A stretch of DNA of 44,167 bases from Seison nebaliae. Taxonomy: Eukaryota > Rotifera > Pararotatoria > Seisonacea > Seisonidae. Both the position numbers and the translations under genes were made by a program. Position 1 is the stretch's first letter. Every line of letters starts with the position of its first letter. The stretch spans positions 1 to 44,167 of the forward strand of contig JALJEE010000076.1 of assembly GCA_023231475.1 (NCBI GenBank), in the 5' to 3' direction. The notes under the pieces are model-generated. The model worked only from the letters and a program-made list of their open reading frames with translations. It did no database searches and had not been told where the DNA came from. Positions 1-10,037 of the stretch are shown here, in pieces.

Positions 1-719
1 AGAAGGATAAAACTTTTAAACGATATTTTGTGATATATTTTATTTTGGTTTCCACTGGTGTATGAATCATAGTAAATCACCGTAATGAAAAAAGTAATAA
101 TAAAAATAAAAATAAAATATAATAAAAAATTAAAGTAATAAAATTAAAGAGTTAGAAAATAATTGTTTTGAAATAAATTGATGATCATGTTTGTTAAATT
201 ACAAGAGAAAGAAGGTTAAACGACCTTTATGGCGCTCTTTTTATAAATATCCTGTTTTTATTTCATTTACTAACAAATTTGTAAGTAAATAGAGATATAA
301 AATTATCGCGTAAAAAAAAGAAAAATTACTAGATTTTTTAAAAAATAATTTACCTCCAGAGGAATCCTCTGAGAGGATTTGATAATTTAATGAATAAAAA
401 AATTGTTTATCGTTTAGAATGATATAAAATAATTGGTTAATAGAATTTAAAAAAAATTAAAACTAGAATAAATAGAACGAAAAAAAACTGAAATAAATAA
501 ATTATAATAGAAGAGAAAAGAGTATAATATACAAGTGACTGATGTGTGTTGGGAGAGAGAAAACTTTTCAATAATATTATCCAGACTTTGGTAGACCATC
601 TTCATCGATACAAGTAGTGGACTGTATCAATTTAGATTCGATGAGGAATCTCCAACAATTTGTCCTTTCCATCGGAATTAAAATAATTAGTTAGTACATT
701 CCAACGTTTATTAATTCGA
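1..719. other. AT-rich flank without a recognised gene
   Basis: No open frame with recognisable protein similarity is seen on either strand. The right end is the 3' side of the minus-strand proton channel gene. A TTTATT at 707-712 (AATAAA on the minus strand) lies very close to that gene's stop and another is near 257-262; either might serve as its poly(A) signal, but I cannot tell which. Confidence 0.5.
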
Positions 720-1346
720 TCATGTTTTCATGTTAAATTCTATTTGATTTTCAATAAGTATTCCTTCCAGCATATGGATCCGATTCTTCAATTTATCCGA
801 TTTAATTTTTAACTTGATTTTCGTTGTTAAAACAATTCCTAAAAGGGAGGAAATAGAAAGTAACTTCATCAAATAAAAAATCCGTTAACCATTAACGATT
901 CGAGCAAATCGCCAAATACGCAATACTATCATAATAGCGATTTGAGGTAGTCCGTCGTTCGTTAAGAAAACGATATCTAGCGCGAAAGAAACGATGACAA
1001 CGATAGCATCAAATATTTCGAGACGTGACCGGAAGAAATGCCACCGCTCCACGTACAACTTCACTAAAATTTCCAACATGAAGAACGAGAGAATACCCAA
1101 GGAAATGTAATGAAGTATATGTGGCAAATTTTTGAGAGGTGAATCAACTGGAATATTTCCTTCCTTCAGTTCTGTTTCTAGCACCAATTCCCCAATCACA
1201 AAAATGCAGTCCAATAACACTAATGCCATGATGAAATAGATGAAGTAGAGATTGTGAAAAACCAATTTCGCTCTTCGAATAAATGAATTGTCATCTTTGA
1301 AGAAATTGGAGACACAGCTGGGCGACGCCATCTGTGACGAACTCAT
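720..1346 (-). CDS. HVCN1: Voltage-gated proton channel (Hv1 type), two exons
   Basis: Forms a proton-selective membrane pore made of a voltage-sensor domain alone, extruding acid on depolarisation. Exons are 1346-890 and 838-720, giving 191 aa; the 51-bp intron 839-889 has a GTTAAC donor and TTTTAG acceptor. Four membrane segments are visible. S1 holds the selectivity aspartate D46 (in LLDCIFV, equal to human D112). S2 has E92 and K96, S3 has D113 and D124, and S4 is VLRIWRFARIVNG with R143, R146 and R149 in the Hv1 spacing. H79 matches a zinc-binding histidine of human Hv1 (H140), but the second one (human H193) is absent. Exon 2 supplies a short, charged, coiled-coil-like tail (about 38 aa), shorter than in mammals. 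The joined frame continues NG-IVLTTK like human NG-IIISVK. The identity is firm. The start is the first ATG of the open frame; no upstream coding exon is evident. Confidence 0.93.
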
Positions 1347-2028
1347 CCACTCAATTCGACACGAAACGATCTTTAAAAGAAAAGAAGTTTGAAAAATGAA
1401 AGAATCATGGAAGAAATGAGAATTACTTTTAAAATATTAAAATAAATAGATTAAAATAGAAAATGATGTTGATGGAAAGAAAGGTAAATTTTCATAGAAT
1501 GAGAATAAAGTCCAGATTTTCGTGAGAATGGTAACTCGTATGAACTCTCTCCTCCCTTATTAGCGAGAGAGATAGCCGAAAGGAATGATTATAATAAGTA
1601 TGATGTATGAAGAGAAATGAAAGAAATTGGGATGAGAAGAATGGAAACTTATAGTTCTTCGTCCAAACTTTCACTATGAAGAAGATGTATCTAATGTGTT
1701 TCATCTTTCCAAATGACAATCTGACAATCTCCAAACAGAATAATTTCCTGTCGACATACCTCTTTATATAGAAGTTGGCTACAGTTACCTATACATTTTA
1801 TTGTTGAAGTGTAAGATGGGTCATATAATAATATATAATGTACTATAAAATAGTGATGTTGATGCGAAGTGCGAAGGGAAATTAATTTCTTGGTTTTCCT
1901 TTTAATAAATAAAAAATTCCAGACATTTCCCCTTCGCCAGCTATACATACTTCCACTTCGCGAAGGGGAAACGAAGTGAAGGAAAGAATAGGAGAAAAAA
2001 AGGGACGGCGAAGCAACATTTTTTTGAA
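1347..2028. other. Intergenic region between proton channel and foldback element
   Basis: Two small minus-strand open frames here show no domain or splice support and look like chance. The stretch 1860-2010 has several GCGAAG/CTTCGC motifs, including a 12-bp inverted pair (TTTCCCCTTCGC near 1926 and GCGAAGGGGAAA near 1959) around a loop of about 20 bases. This could be a promoter element or part of an old repeat. Confidence 0.35.
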
Positions 2029-2358
2029 AGTCCTTTTCCTACTTTAACGGACAGAATACTACTGGGACAATATATTCGTTGAAAAATTATGATAGGGACA
2101 AAATATATTTTATTATGAATAAAATTTTTTATATAGATACAAAAAAAAGGAATAAAATGTAAATGAAAATATTATCAAAATCAAAAAATAGTAATTTATA
2201 ACGTTTTCATAATCGAACATTTAAACATTTTATTCCTTTTTTTTTGTATTTGGATAAAAAATTCTATTCATAATAAAATATATTTTTCCTCCTATCATAA
2301 TTTTTCAACGAATATATTGTCCCAGTACTATTCTGTCCGGTAAAGTAGGAAAAGGACT
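2029..2358. repeat. Long foldback (inverted-repeat) element, MITE-like
   Basis: Two arms of about 130 bp, 2029-2160 and 2226-2358, are near-perfect inverted copies around a centre of about 65 bp. Both ends read AGTCCTTTTCCTACTTTA going inward. The arms differ by only a handful of substitutions, so the element is fairly young or kept alike by gene conversion. No coding capacity is present. I could not find a convincing target-site duplication. Structure and size fit a non-autonomous DNA transposon of the foldback/MITE kind; RNA from it would make a long hairpin. Confidence 0.85.
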
Positions 2359-3086
2359 ATAAAATAGTATAAAATGCAGTATATGTTTACGATTAAAATA
2401 AAAGTGATGAAAACAGACAAATCGATTTGGGACTGAAAACAAAAATATGTTTTTCTTCTTTTCCAAATTCTTTCCGTTTTCTTTCCCACTTGTTTATGAG
2501 AAACTATTGAAAACATCATCTATGAAGGGAGAACATACAAGAGAATGGAATTGTTCATAATAACTTTCATAATTAATCGGTTAATAGTCCGATAAAGTGA
2601 AGAATGGCGAAAGTAGAAAGACTTAATTCGATTTATCAATTAATTTAGGAGGGAAGACCATATTCATTGGATTACATTACTGGTAGTTGATGATTAATTG
2701 GGTGGAGGAATTAGCATGACTTTTTCCACGATTGTCTGAGGGTGTTAACTGAAAATGAACTGAAAATGAACCTAGGGTTTTTTAGTTGAAATTCAACAGA
2801 GAAGCAGTTTAGACCATCGTAAGCCAAAGTTTAATTTGAGAATTGGCAAACGGATTGTGGGGCGGATAGTTTAAGTTAGAATTTGAAGCTTGACAAATTA
2901 TCAAATATTTCGATTTGTCGTTTCCCACCGTCTCTCCCACTATTCGTCACATTTCTTTCTGTTTTGCAAATCGATTAAAATTAATTCACTCGATTTTCAT
3001 GATAGGTTTGTGAAATTGAATTTTTAAAGGAATTCCTCCTCGTTTGTATTTTGTGAGGATCATCTAAAGTCGATTGAACTTGATTA
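2359..3086. other. Intergenic region, probable RanBP3 promoter and 5' UTR
   Basis: No supported gene. The right half lies immediately upstream of the plus-strand RanBP3-like start codon and probably holds its promoter and 5' UTR. I see no clear TATA box or other recognisable site. The only long open frame on the minus strand overlaps the foldback element end and is rejected. Confidence 0.4.
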
Positions 3087-4812
3087 ATGTTGGTAGAAGA
3101 GGAATTTGAATTGAAGCTTTACCTCCCCAACCAACAAATGATGACAAATAATGACGGAAAATTCGTCACGGAACATGACGGAGATAAGTCGAAAGTTATG
3201 AAGGAATCGGCTACAGGTTTCGGTTTGACGAAAGACATGAAGAAATCGATACGATCCGAACAATTAGAGAACGAAAGACTCAGGTTAAATTTATTTTCTT
3301 TTTCAACATCTTCTTGAATGAAAGTGGAACAGATTGCAGGAAGTCGGTCAAGTAATTAGTCGAACTGAGAATGAGAAAGTGAAAAAGGAAGAAGTGAAGA
3401 AATCGGTTGATGATTATAAAACATGTCTTCCTCTCCGCTTCAATTATGAGTTGACGAAGAAGGAGAATTCGTTTCTCGATAAGTCGCCGACCAATCGAGT
3501 CTCATTTGGATCATCGACATTATTTGGAGAAGTGAAAAAGAAAAATGATTTATTTCCATCATCTACCGACGACCATCAAGCAAAAATGGCGTTAGAGAAA
3601 GCGAAGAAAGAAGAAGAGATTTCTAAGAAATTGATGGAAGAACAAGAAAAATTAAGAGATGACGAGAAAAGCGGTTCGATTTTCGACAAACCCTCCTCCA
3701 CTTTCTCCAATAAACGATCGAATCCGTTGGCAGTTCAAACGAACAAATCGATAAAGAAAGACTTCGAACTGATCAGCGGAGAAGAGGATGAAGAGACAAT
3801 TTATAAGATTGTTCACAATTTTTCTTTTATTAATGTCTTCATTAAAATTTCATAATGATTTGAAGAGTCCATGTCGTTTATTTCAATTCTCCGAATCGAA
3901 TTGGAAGGACAAAGGACGTGGCAATCTGCGAATAAATAAATTGGCGAAAATGAATTGTGAATTGGGTCGATATCGAATAAGTTTTCTTCATTTTTTTCCC
4001 TTCATAATTTCTTTATGTATCTCTTCTTTCTAGTTATGCGATCTGAAGGTACGAGAATGTTATTGTTAAATAGTCGAATTTTTTCCGGAATGAAATGTAG
4101 TCAATCGAAAGCGAACGGTATTATTATCACTGCTCAGACCTCATCAGGTGACGTTGTTATGCATCAGATAAAAGTTTCTTATTTTTCATCTTTTAAGTTA
4201 TTTTCTTTTTTTTTTTAGTTATATAACGGTCAATCGCCGCTACCTCTTCTGAAAGTAATTCAAAGTATTCTCAATGAATTACAACAAGATGACAAAGAGA
4301 ATCCAACGAATCAAATAGAAAATGAGAATTCGAGTTACGAACGACAAACGAATGGGAAGAGTGAAGGAGACGATCGAAGAAAACGGATATTAATTCTAGA
4401 TAGCAAGGATAGTAACGAAACATTGAGCGATTCGAAAGACGATGTTTCTCTTACCGAATCCAACGGTCTATCGGAAGAACATCCAACAAAAATTCTGAAG
4501 AAAGATGATTCACCTTCGAAGAAAGTCGATGGAAGTGGAGAAGAATATTCTATCGATCACGAAAGAGAAGAGGAAGATACAATTATATTGAAGAGAAATG
4601 AAGAAATTGAAGAAGATCATCATCATCATCGTCATCATCATCATCATCATACTCATCATCATACTCATCATCATACTCATAATCATTTGATGAATGAAGA
4701 TGAAGTGAATAAGAATGAGATTTTAAAGGATGACATTAAAAGAAAAGAGAATCATAAAAAAGAGATGATAATGAAGGAGAATATGGAAAAAAAAGAGAAA
4801 ATATCAGAATAA
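3087..4812 (+). CDS. RANBP3: Ran-binding protein 3-like (RanBD1 domain), five exons
   Basis: RanBP3 is a nuclear Ran-binding cofactor of CRM1-dependent export. Exons are 3087-3283, 3333-3810, 3866-3980, 4034-4173 and 4219-4812, joining in frame to 507 aa; introns are 45-55 bp and all four start GTT. The N-terminal half is charged with scattered FG dipeptides (GFGLT, VSFGSSTLFGE). The Ran-binding domain covers about residues 212-330, with WKDKGRGNLRINKL and MRSEGTRMLLLN matching the RanBP3 type (WTERGRGLLRLN, MRTQGSLRLILN) more than RanBP1 or Nup50. The acidic and lysine-rich C-terminal tail holds a histidine-threonine run at about residues 443-467 encoded by CAT repeats. Splitting the domain over three tiny introns and recovering continuous homology supports the model. 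The N-terminal start is the first ATG and is less certain than the rest. Confidence 0.85.
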
Positions 4813-4874
4813 AAATTGAATGGAAATTCGAATGGGAAAAAACTCAAAATTCAATTTCTTATTTTCCATCTTTC

Positions 4875-4915
<41 letters not shown>
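4875..4915. repeat. (TTA)n microsatellite
   Basis: About 13 uninterrupted TTA units lie in the 3' UTR of the RanBP3-like gene, 60 bases after its stop codon. Confidence 0.95.
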
Positions 4916-4916
<1 letters not shown>

Positions 4917-4940
4917 GATAGAGAAGAACTTTCTATCAAA

Positions 4941-4946
4941 AATAAA
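4941..4946 (+). terminator. Poly(A) signal of the RanBP3-like gene
   Basis: AATAAA lies about 130 bases after the stop codon and just past the TTA repeat. It is the first canonical signal on this strand after the coding region. Confidence 0.5.
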
Positions 4947-5231
4947 AGTACTTGTAATCTGATGGGAATTTGGACGGAATGAATTCTTTCAATGATCACA
5001 TCTCATCGTAAAATTAATGAATAAGAATGATGGTGTCGATAACACGATTGCATTCCCAATTTCTTCTTAATTATCGCTTTCCCTCTCGTTAATTGAACGA
5101 GAGTGTCCCAACTAAATATCTTCCAAAAACTGTTTCCTCAATTTGAAAAATCATCATTCTTTTTCTTTAAAGTATTTGACGAATCATTTTCTCAAAATAC
5201 AGTTCCATCAATATTAGTTTGGTTGGAGAAT

Positions 5232-5626
5232 ATGTTGTCGATGAGAATGTCTTTCTTCTACTTTCTCATTTTTATTGGATTGGTTAGTAACATTTCTTTT
5301 TCATAATTCAATCTTTCTCATTCTCTAAAGAGTTTCTCTTATGAACAATCGATAAATAAAAAACGATATCCTTTTCCCTACTTACCTAAACGATTCTTTT
5401 GCAACGCTGCTACCGGTCTCCTTTTCTTCCATCCATTTCCGTCATTTCATTACTTCCAGGTTGTAACATGAGAGGTCCACGAGAACTCTCTAATTTCGAC
5501 GTGAATTCCGATCGATTCACTAATTCTGAAGTGTCGATATTACGAAAACTTCTACTTCAGATGAGAGATGCTGGACCACTCAGTCACATCCTCTACAAAT
5601 GTGGCGACGGATTCCTCTGCAAATAA
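5232..5626 (+). CDS. Secreted neuropeptide-like precursor with a CCAP-like cysteine loop, three exons
   Basis: Not confidently assigned to a named family. Exons 5232-5282, 5331-5415 and 5460-5626 join in frame to exactly 100 aa; the introns (48 and 44 bp) start GTTAGT and GTCTCC. Residues 1-17 (MLSMRMSFFYFLIFIGL) are a typical signal peptide ending at the first intron. The propeptide then has a KKR site, a seven-residue YPFPYLP spacer, a KR site, and FFCNAATGC. That loop matches 7 of 9 positions of crustacean cardioactive peptide PFCNAFTGC. The second intron splits the codon for the Gly before the second Cys, so the loop exists only after splicing. Unlike CCAP precursors, no Gly-basic amidation signal follows; the chain runs on through NMRGPRELSNF to a second cysteine pair in YKCGDGFLCK at the C-terminus. 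The four cysteines suggest a folded peptide hormone or two separate loops. Signal peptide and frame continuity are strong; family membership is inference. Confidence 0.6.
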
Positions 5627-5651
5627 ATTGCAAATAAATTGCAAATAAAAT
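5619..5651 (+). repeat. Three tandem 11-bp units over a stop codon
   Basis: Three copies of GCAAATAAATT (the last ends AAA) follow each other. The first copy supplies the last codons and stop of the neuropeptide-like gene (TGC AAA TAA), so the stop codon lies inside the repeat. Each copy also contains AAATAAA, so they may offer poly(A) signals. Confidence 0.8.
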
Positions 5652-6005
5652 GCACAACGTTAACATAAGATCATTAAGTTAATGAGAAAAATTGTTCTTT
5701 CACACATTTCGTCACAATCATCTATCATCAATCAATTAATATCCATTTCTTTCTTTTCCTCTTTATTTCCACTTATCATATGGGAATCATTTCTCATTTC
5801 CGTCTCGACGGTGGGATGTTTTGTCTCAAATAAATTATTCTTCACATTCTCTCGTCTTCGCTAGCTCCATATCTTCTCTTACCAATCGAACCAATAAACT
5901 TCCATTTTCACATCGAAGTGAATTCCATTTTAAACTTTAGCTTCATAAAACTTTATTTCGATGTTTCATGTGGAAATTTGAGTGAAAAATTTGGGAGGAA
6001 AAACG

Positions 6006-8307
6006 ATGGAAATGACGACTGAAATTAATCCATATATTATGGAAGTGATGGAATATTTGGAGGAAAGAATGTCGGAAAATCAAAAGAATGATTTTATGAG
6101 AAAAATCGATTTGATAGATTCATCATCAATTCCAATCAATGGAATTATCGATTTGGCAAGTGATTATAGTTTTCGAATTGTCTCCCTTCATCCTCTTCTC
6201 CAACTCATTACGAAGTTTGATGTTTTGTTAAGGAGGAAATGAATTTGTGAAATTTCCATTTGTCAAGTTATTTAGGAAATGGGAAATTGACAGAGAATAT
6301 CGAACGATATTCATTGTATCATCTCTTCAATCGATGTCTCCTCAATTTTATGTTTTGTGAGGAAAATTTCGAAATTTCTTTTATCGTCTTCCTCAATCGA
6401 TCCGCCGTTTGGCTCACTCGACATTTGGATCTGAAAATATTTTATGTTTTCTTAAAAAAGTTATTTTATTTCATAATCAACAAATTCCATAATAATGATC
6501 AATCGATAGATTTTCCGTTATAATTGACAATTCGCCAATATTGATGATAAATGATTTGGAGAAGAAACGGATAATTTTCAAAGATTTCTCCACACAAATT
6601 TTCACGGAGATTCAAGAGAATGTTCCTGTTAATTTCGAAATGTTCTTATCACAAATCATCAAATGGAAACCGAACGATTTGACACGAATTCCTATCGATC
6701 TTATCTCGTCGAATCAATCGATTGATTGTCCGATCGTTCGACATTTATACCATAAGTTTCATTCGAATTATGAGAATAATAATAATAATAAGAAGTCGAA
6801 AAGTTCTCCCGAATTATTTTTAGGAATTCTTTACGACATCTGGGAAACGGCCTTTGACAATTGGACGAATAAAAATGATAATTTCGATATATTTCCCCAA
6901 TTCGCCAATTTGTCAATTTCCTTCTGGACTTTACTTCTACGATATTATTCCATTAATAAAGTTCCCAAAATTTTGATTAAAAAAAAAATTTTTTTTTTAA
7001 TTTTTTAAAGAAAATCTTTCCGATTATCACAATAATTGGAGAGGAACGAATAGAGAATCTGTTGGAGATGTTAACCAAGGGACAAGAGATGGGACGATTA
7101 TTAAAAATTCTCAATACGGCGACAACATCATATAATTATTTATTTCTCATAATAATCTTGTCGGAGAAATGGTTGAATGACATTCCTATAATTTGTAATG
7201 AATTGAAAGAATCGTTACGAATCGATTGGAATACAATTCTCCTTCATATCTATACACTGAAGATGTTGTTGAAAGAGATGGAGAATAACGATGTTCTTAC
7301 TTATCATTTCTATTCGATAGTTACCTTTATTATTTTCACAATTTCTAATTATTCGTCTTTAATTTTTTCTAGCAATATCTATTGATTCTCATTTATTGTT
7401 TAATGAAAATTTTGAGTAAGGAAAAAAAGATGGAAGGAAACGAATATTTGATCGAGAAATCCTTCTTCAATCTCCATAATCTTCATAAGAAATTATTGAG
7501 ATGTTTGATGATTTATAGACCAGATGATAAATTTATTTTTCTTCTCTTCCAATCGATCGAATTCTCCTTCGATCTCCATTTCCATCATCGTTTGATGTTC
7601 GTCGATGATCTCTTATTAAATGAATTGATAGAAGAAATAAAGAGCATTTGGTCAATTCATGTCAATGATATGACGATCAATCATCAAATTCTCATTTATC
7701 ACTCTTTATTCAATCTCATCAATAACTGTCAATCAGTCCCAATAGTTTCTTTAATTTTCCATCAAATTTCATTCTTTTCAGATAAATCGAATGAAGAAAC
7801 TTTTGAATTTCCGAATGTTTTGGGAGAAATTGAAAACATCCCAATCTAATAAATTGACAGAAGATATGATTGTAATTGAGATGAATTTCAATATCATTCA
7901 TCAACTCATCACAAGTGACGTGGACGATCTAGATGAGAATAACGAGACAGTTATTTCTATCATTAATTCTCCTTCTATTTCTACCTTCACATTTCTCCCA
8001 GGAATTAACCAACATTTGTGAGTCATTTCGCTCTTTAATGATTAACGATTCACATATTAATGAAAATCGTCAACTGTCAAACAATCATCATCATCAAACA
8101 TTTCAATCGAAGAATGGAAGTGAAGAAATAGTTGATGATGATGATTGTATATTACTTTCAGATGACGATAATTATTGTGATGATGTAGAAGAATTGTTAG
8201 AATCAGCAAGAGAATTCTATAGAAAAACTAAAAATAATCGACAAATCCAAAAAAATACTTTAAAGAAAATTATTTCAATTTTCCATTTTAATAAACTCAC
8301 TCAATAA
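6006..8307 (+). CDS. Helical protein with weak likeness to Mediator subunit 24, seven exons
   Basis: Exons 6006-6226, 6268-6459, 6510-6960, 7011-7319, 7373-7735, 7782-7949 and 8002-8307 join in frame to 669 aa. Introns are 41-53 bp. The product is almost wholly alpha-helical with no signal peptide or membrane segment. Two local stretches resemble animal MED24 in the right order: SLHPLLQLITKFDVL (MED24 SYSSVLTAISKFDDF), and ILYDIWETAF followed 30 residues on by a leucine-rich SINK segment (MED24 VLEIWKACF then FTFLKIPQVL). MED24 is near 990 aa, so this is short and, if real, highly diverged. The last exon is acidic and contains DDDCILLSDDDN, a good SUMO-interacting motif. Intron 5 could instead start at the GTT at 7745 (37 bp), adding VPI. 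The first ATG is used; a GTG-led open frame extends slightly upstream. The gene structure is good; the function is tentative, and it could be an unrelated helical-repeat protein. Confidence 0.55.
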
Positions 8308-8645
8308 TAATATCTCTAATAATAACATCTTTTTCTCAATCTCACAACTAAATAACAATATCAATTCATAATAAATGTCCAATAAATAAATAAATAAATA
8401 AAGAGACATTTAGTGATCATATACTGTATAATGGATAAAAGATGTCAAATATAGATCGAGATTGTCAGATCATTGAGGAAGATTAATAATATTATTGGAT
8501 AATTTAATTCATAGAACGATAGAGGAAAGTTGAAGAAATAAGTGAAAGAATAAAGAAAAAGGTAAATTATATTAATTTTATTCAATTCAGAAATTTTAAG
8601 AGAATTGTCCGTTACCAATATCATTCTATTTCGCTTATCTTCATC
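8308..8645. other. Convergent 3' region with poly(A) signals
   Basis: This holds the 3' ends of the plus-strand helical-protein gene and the minus-strand EF-1alpha gene. A run of AATAAATAAATAAATAAA near 8385-8402 probably ends the former. TTTATT at 8577-8582 (AATAAA on the minus strand), about 65 bases past the EF-1alpha stop, is the likely signal for the latter. No other gene is seen. Confidence 0.55.
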
Positions 8646-10037
8646 TTACTTCTTCTTCAATGCTTTCTCGGCGGCCTTGGTTGTCTTGGCACTTCCAGCT
8701 TCTTTCTTATTCACATCTTTGATTACACCTACAGCGACAGTTTGTCTCATGTCACGAACAGCGAATCGTCCCAATGGAGCATATTCGGAGAATTTCTCGA
8801 CACACATCGGTTTCGTTGGGATCATTTTGACGATGGCAGCTTCACCAGATTTCACGAATTTGGGTTCGCTCTCAATCGTTTTTCCTGATCGACGATCGAT
8901 CTTCTCTTTCAAAGTTTCGAATTTACATGCAATGTGAGCGGTATGGCAATCCAAAACTGGTGCGTAACCGGCGGAAATCTGTCCTGGATGATTGAGGATA
9001 ATGACTTGAGCAGTGAAATCGACAGTTCCCTTGGCGGGATCATTTTTCGAATCAGATGCAACATAACCTCGTCGAATATCTTTCACTGAAACGGATTTGA
9101 CGTTAAAACCGACATTGTCTCCAGGAAGAGCTTCAGGAAGAGAGACGTGATGCATCTCAACCGATTTAACTTCAGTTGTCACTCCACATGGGGCGAAAGT
9201 GACGACCATTCCTGGTTTCAATTTTCCTGTTTCTATACGACCTACGGGCACCGTTCCAATACCTCCAATTTTGTAAACATCTTGTAATGGTAATCGAAGT
9301 GGTTTCTCGGTTGGTCGACTTGGTGGTAAGACGGCGTCGAGAGAATCCAACAATGTTGCACCACTCGTTTTTCCATGTCCTTTTCGTTCAATTTCCCATC
9401 CTTTGTACCATGGCATCTTCTCACTCTTCTCCAACATGTTGTCGCCATTCCATCCAGAAATTGGAACGAAAGCAACACTAGCTGGATTGTAACCAATCTT
9501 CTTCACAACACTACTCACTTCAGTCTTGATTTCATTGAATCGTTTCTCGCTGTATGGTGGTTCCGTCGAATCCATTTTGTTCACACCAACGATCAATTGT
9601 TTCACACCGAGAGTGAAAGCCAAAAGAGCATGCTCTCTCGTTTGTCCATTCTTTGAGATACCGGATTCAAATTCACCAGTTCCAGCTGCAACAATTAAGA
9701 CGGCACAATCAGCTTGCGATGTTCCTGTGATCATGTTCTTGATGAAATCACGATGACCTGGAGCATCGATAATTGTCACGTAGAATTTGGATGTTTCGAA
9801 TTTCCATAAAGCGATATCGATGGTAATACCACGTTCACGTTCTGCCTTCAATTTGTCCAATACCCATGCATATTTGAATGAGCCTTTTCCCATTTCTTGT
9901 GCCTCTTTCTCGAACTTTTCGATCGTTCGCTTGTCAATTCCACCACACTTGTAGATCAAATGACCAGTTGTGGTCGATTTACCAGAGTCGACATGACCGA
10001 TGACGACGATGTTAATATGAATCTTTTCCTTTCCCAT
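8646..10037 (-). CDS. EEF1A: Translation elongation factor 1-alpha
   Basis: A GTPase that delivers aminoacyl-tRNA to the ribosomal A site in the cytosol. The single exon encodes 463 aa, the usual animal length. GTP-binding motifs are intact: GHVDSGKS (residues 14-21), DAPGH (91-95) and NKMD (153-156). Domains 2 and 3 are complete ([41 protein letters not shown]), and the tail is lysine-rich. The gene is richer in G and C than its neighbours and uses preferred codons, as expected for a very highly expressed gene. The start ATG is preceded directly by CATTTAGAG, which could be the acceptor of a 5' UTR intron, a common arrangement in EF-1alpha genes; this is inference. Identity is certain. Confidence 0.98.
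   Translation of the reverse strand: MGKEKIHINIVVIGHVDSGKSTTTGHLIYKCGGIDKRTIEKFEKEAQEMGKGSFKYAWVLDKLKAERERGITIDIALWKFETSKFYVTIIDAPGHRDFIKNMITGTSQADCAVLIVAAGTGEFESGISKNGQTREHALLAFTLGVKQLIVGVNKMDSTEPPYSEKRFNEIKTEVSSVVKKIGYNPASVAFVPISGWNGDNMLEKSEKMPWYKGWEIERKGHGKTSGATLLDSLDAVLPPSRPTEKPLRLPLQDVYKIGGIGTVPVGRIETGKLKPGMVVTFAPCGVTTEVKSVEMHHVSLPEALPGDNVGFNVKSVSVKDIRRGYVASDSKNDPAKGTVDFTAQVIILNHPGQISAGYAPVLDCHTAHIACKFETLKEKIDRRSGKTIESEPKFVKSGEAAIVKMIPTKPMCVEKFSEYAPLGRFAVRDMRQTVAVGVIKDVNKKEAGSAKTTKAAEKALKKK

Noticed and set aside
1492-1948. Two overlapping minus-strand open frames upstream of the proton channel
   Set aside because: No domains, no splice logic, and a composition typical of AT-rich intergenic sequence.
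4615-4690. CAT-repeat run considered as a CRISPR-like or regulatory repeat
   Set aside because: It is an in-frame His/Thr coding microsatellite of the RanBP3-like gene; there are no spacers.
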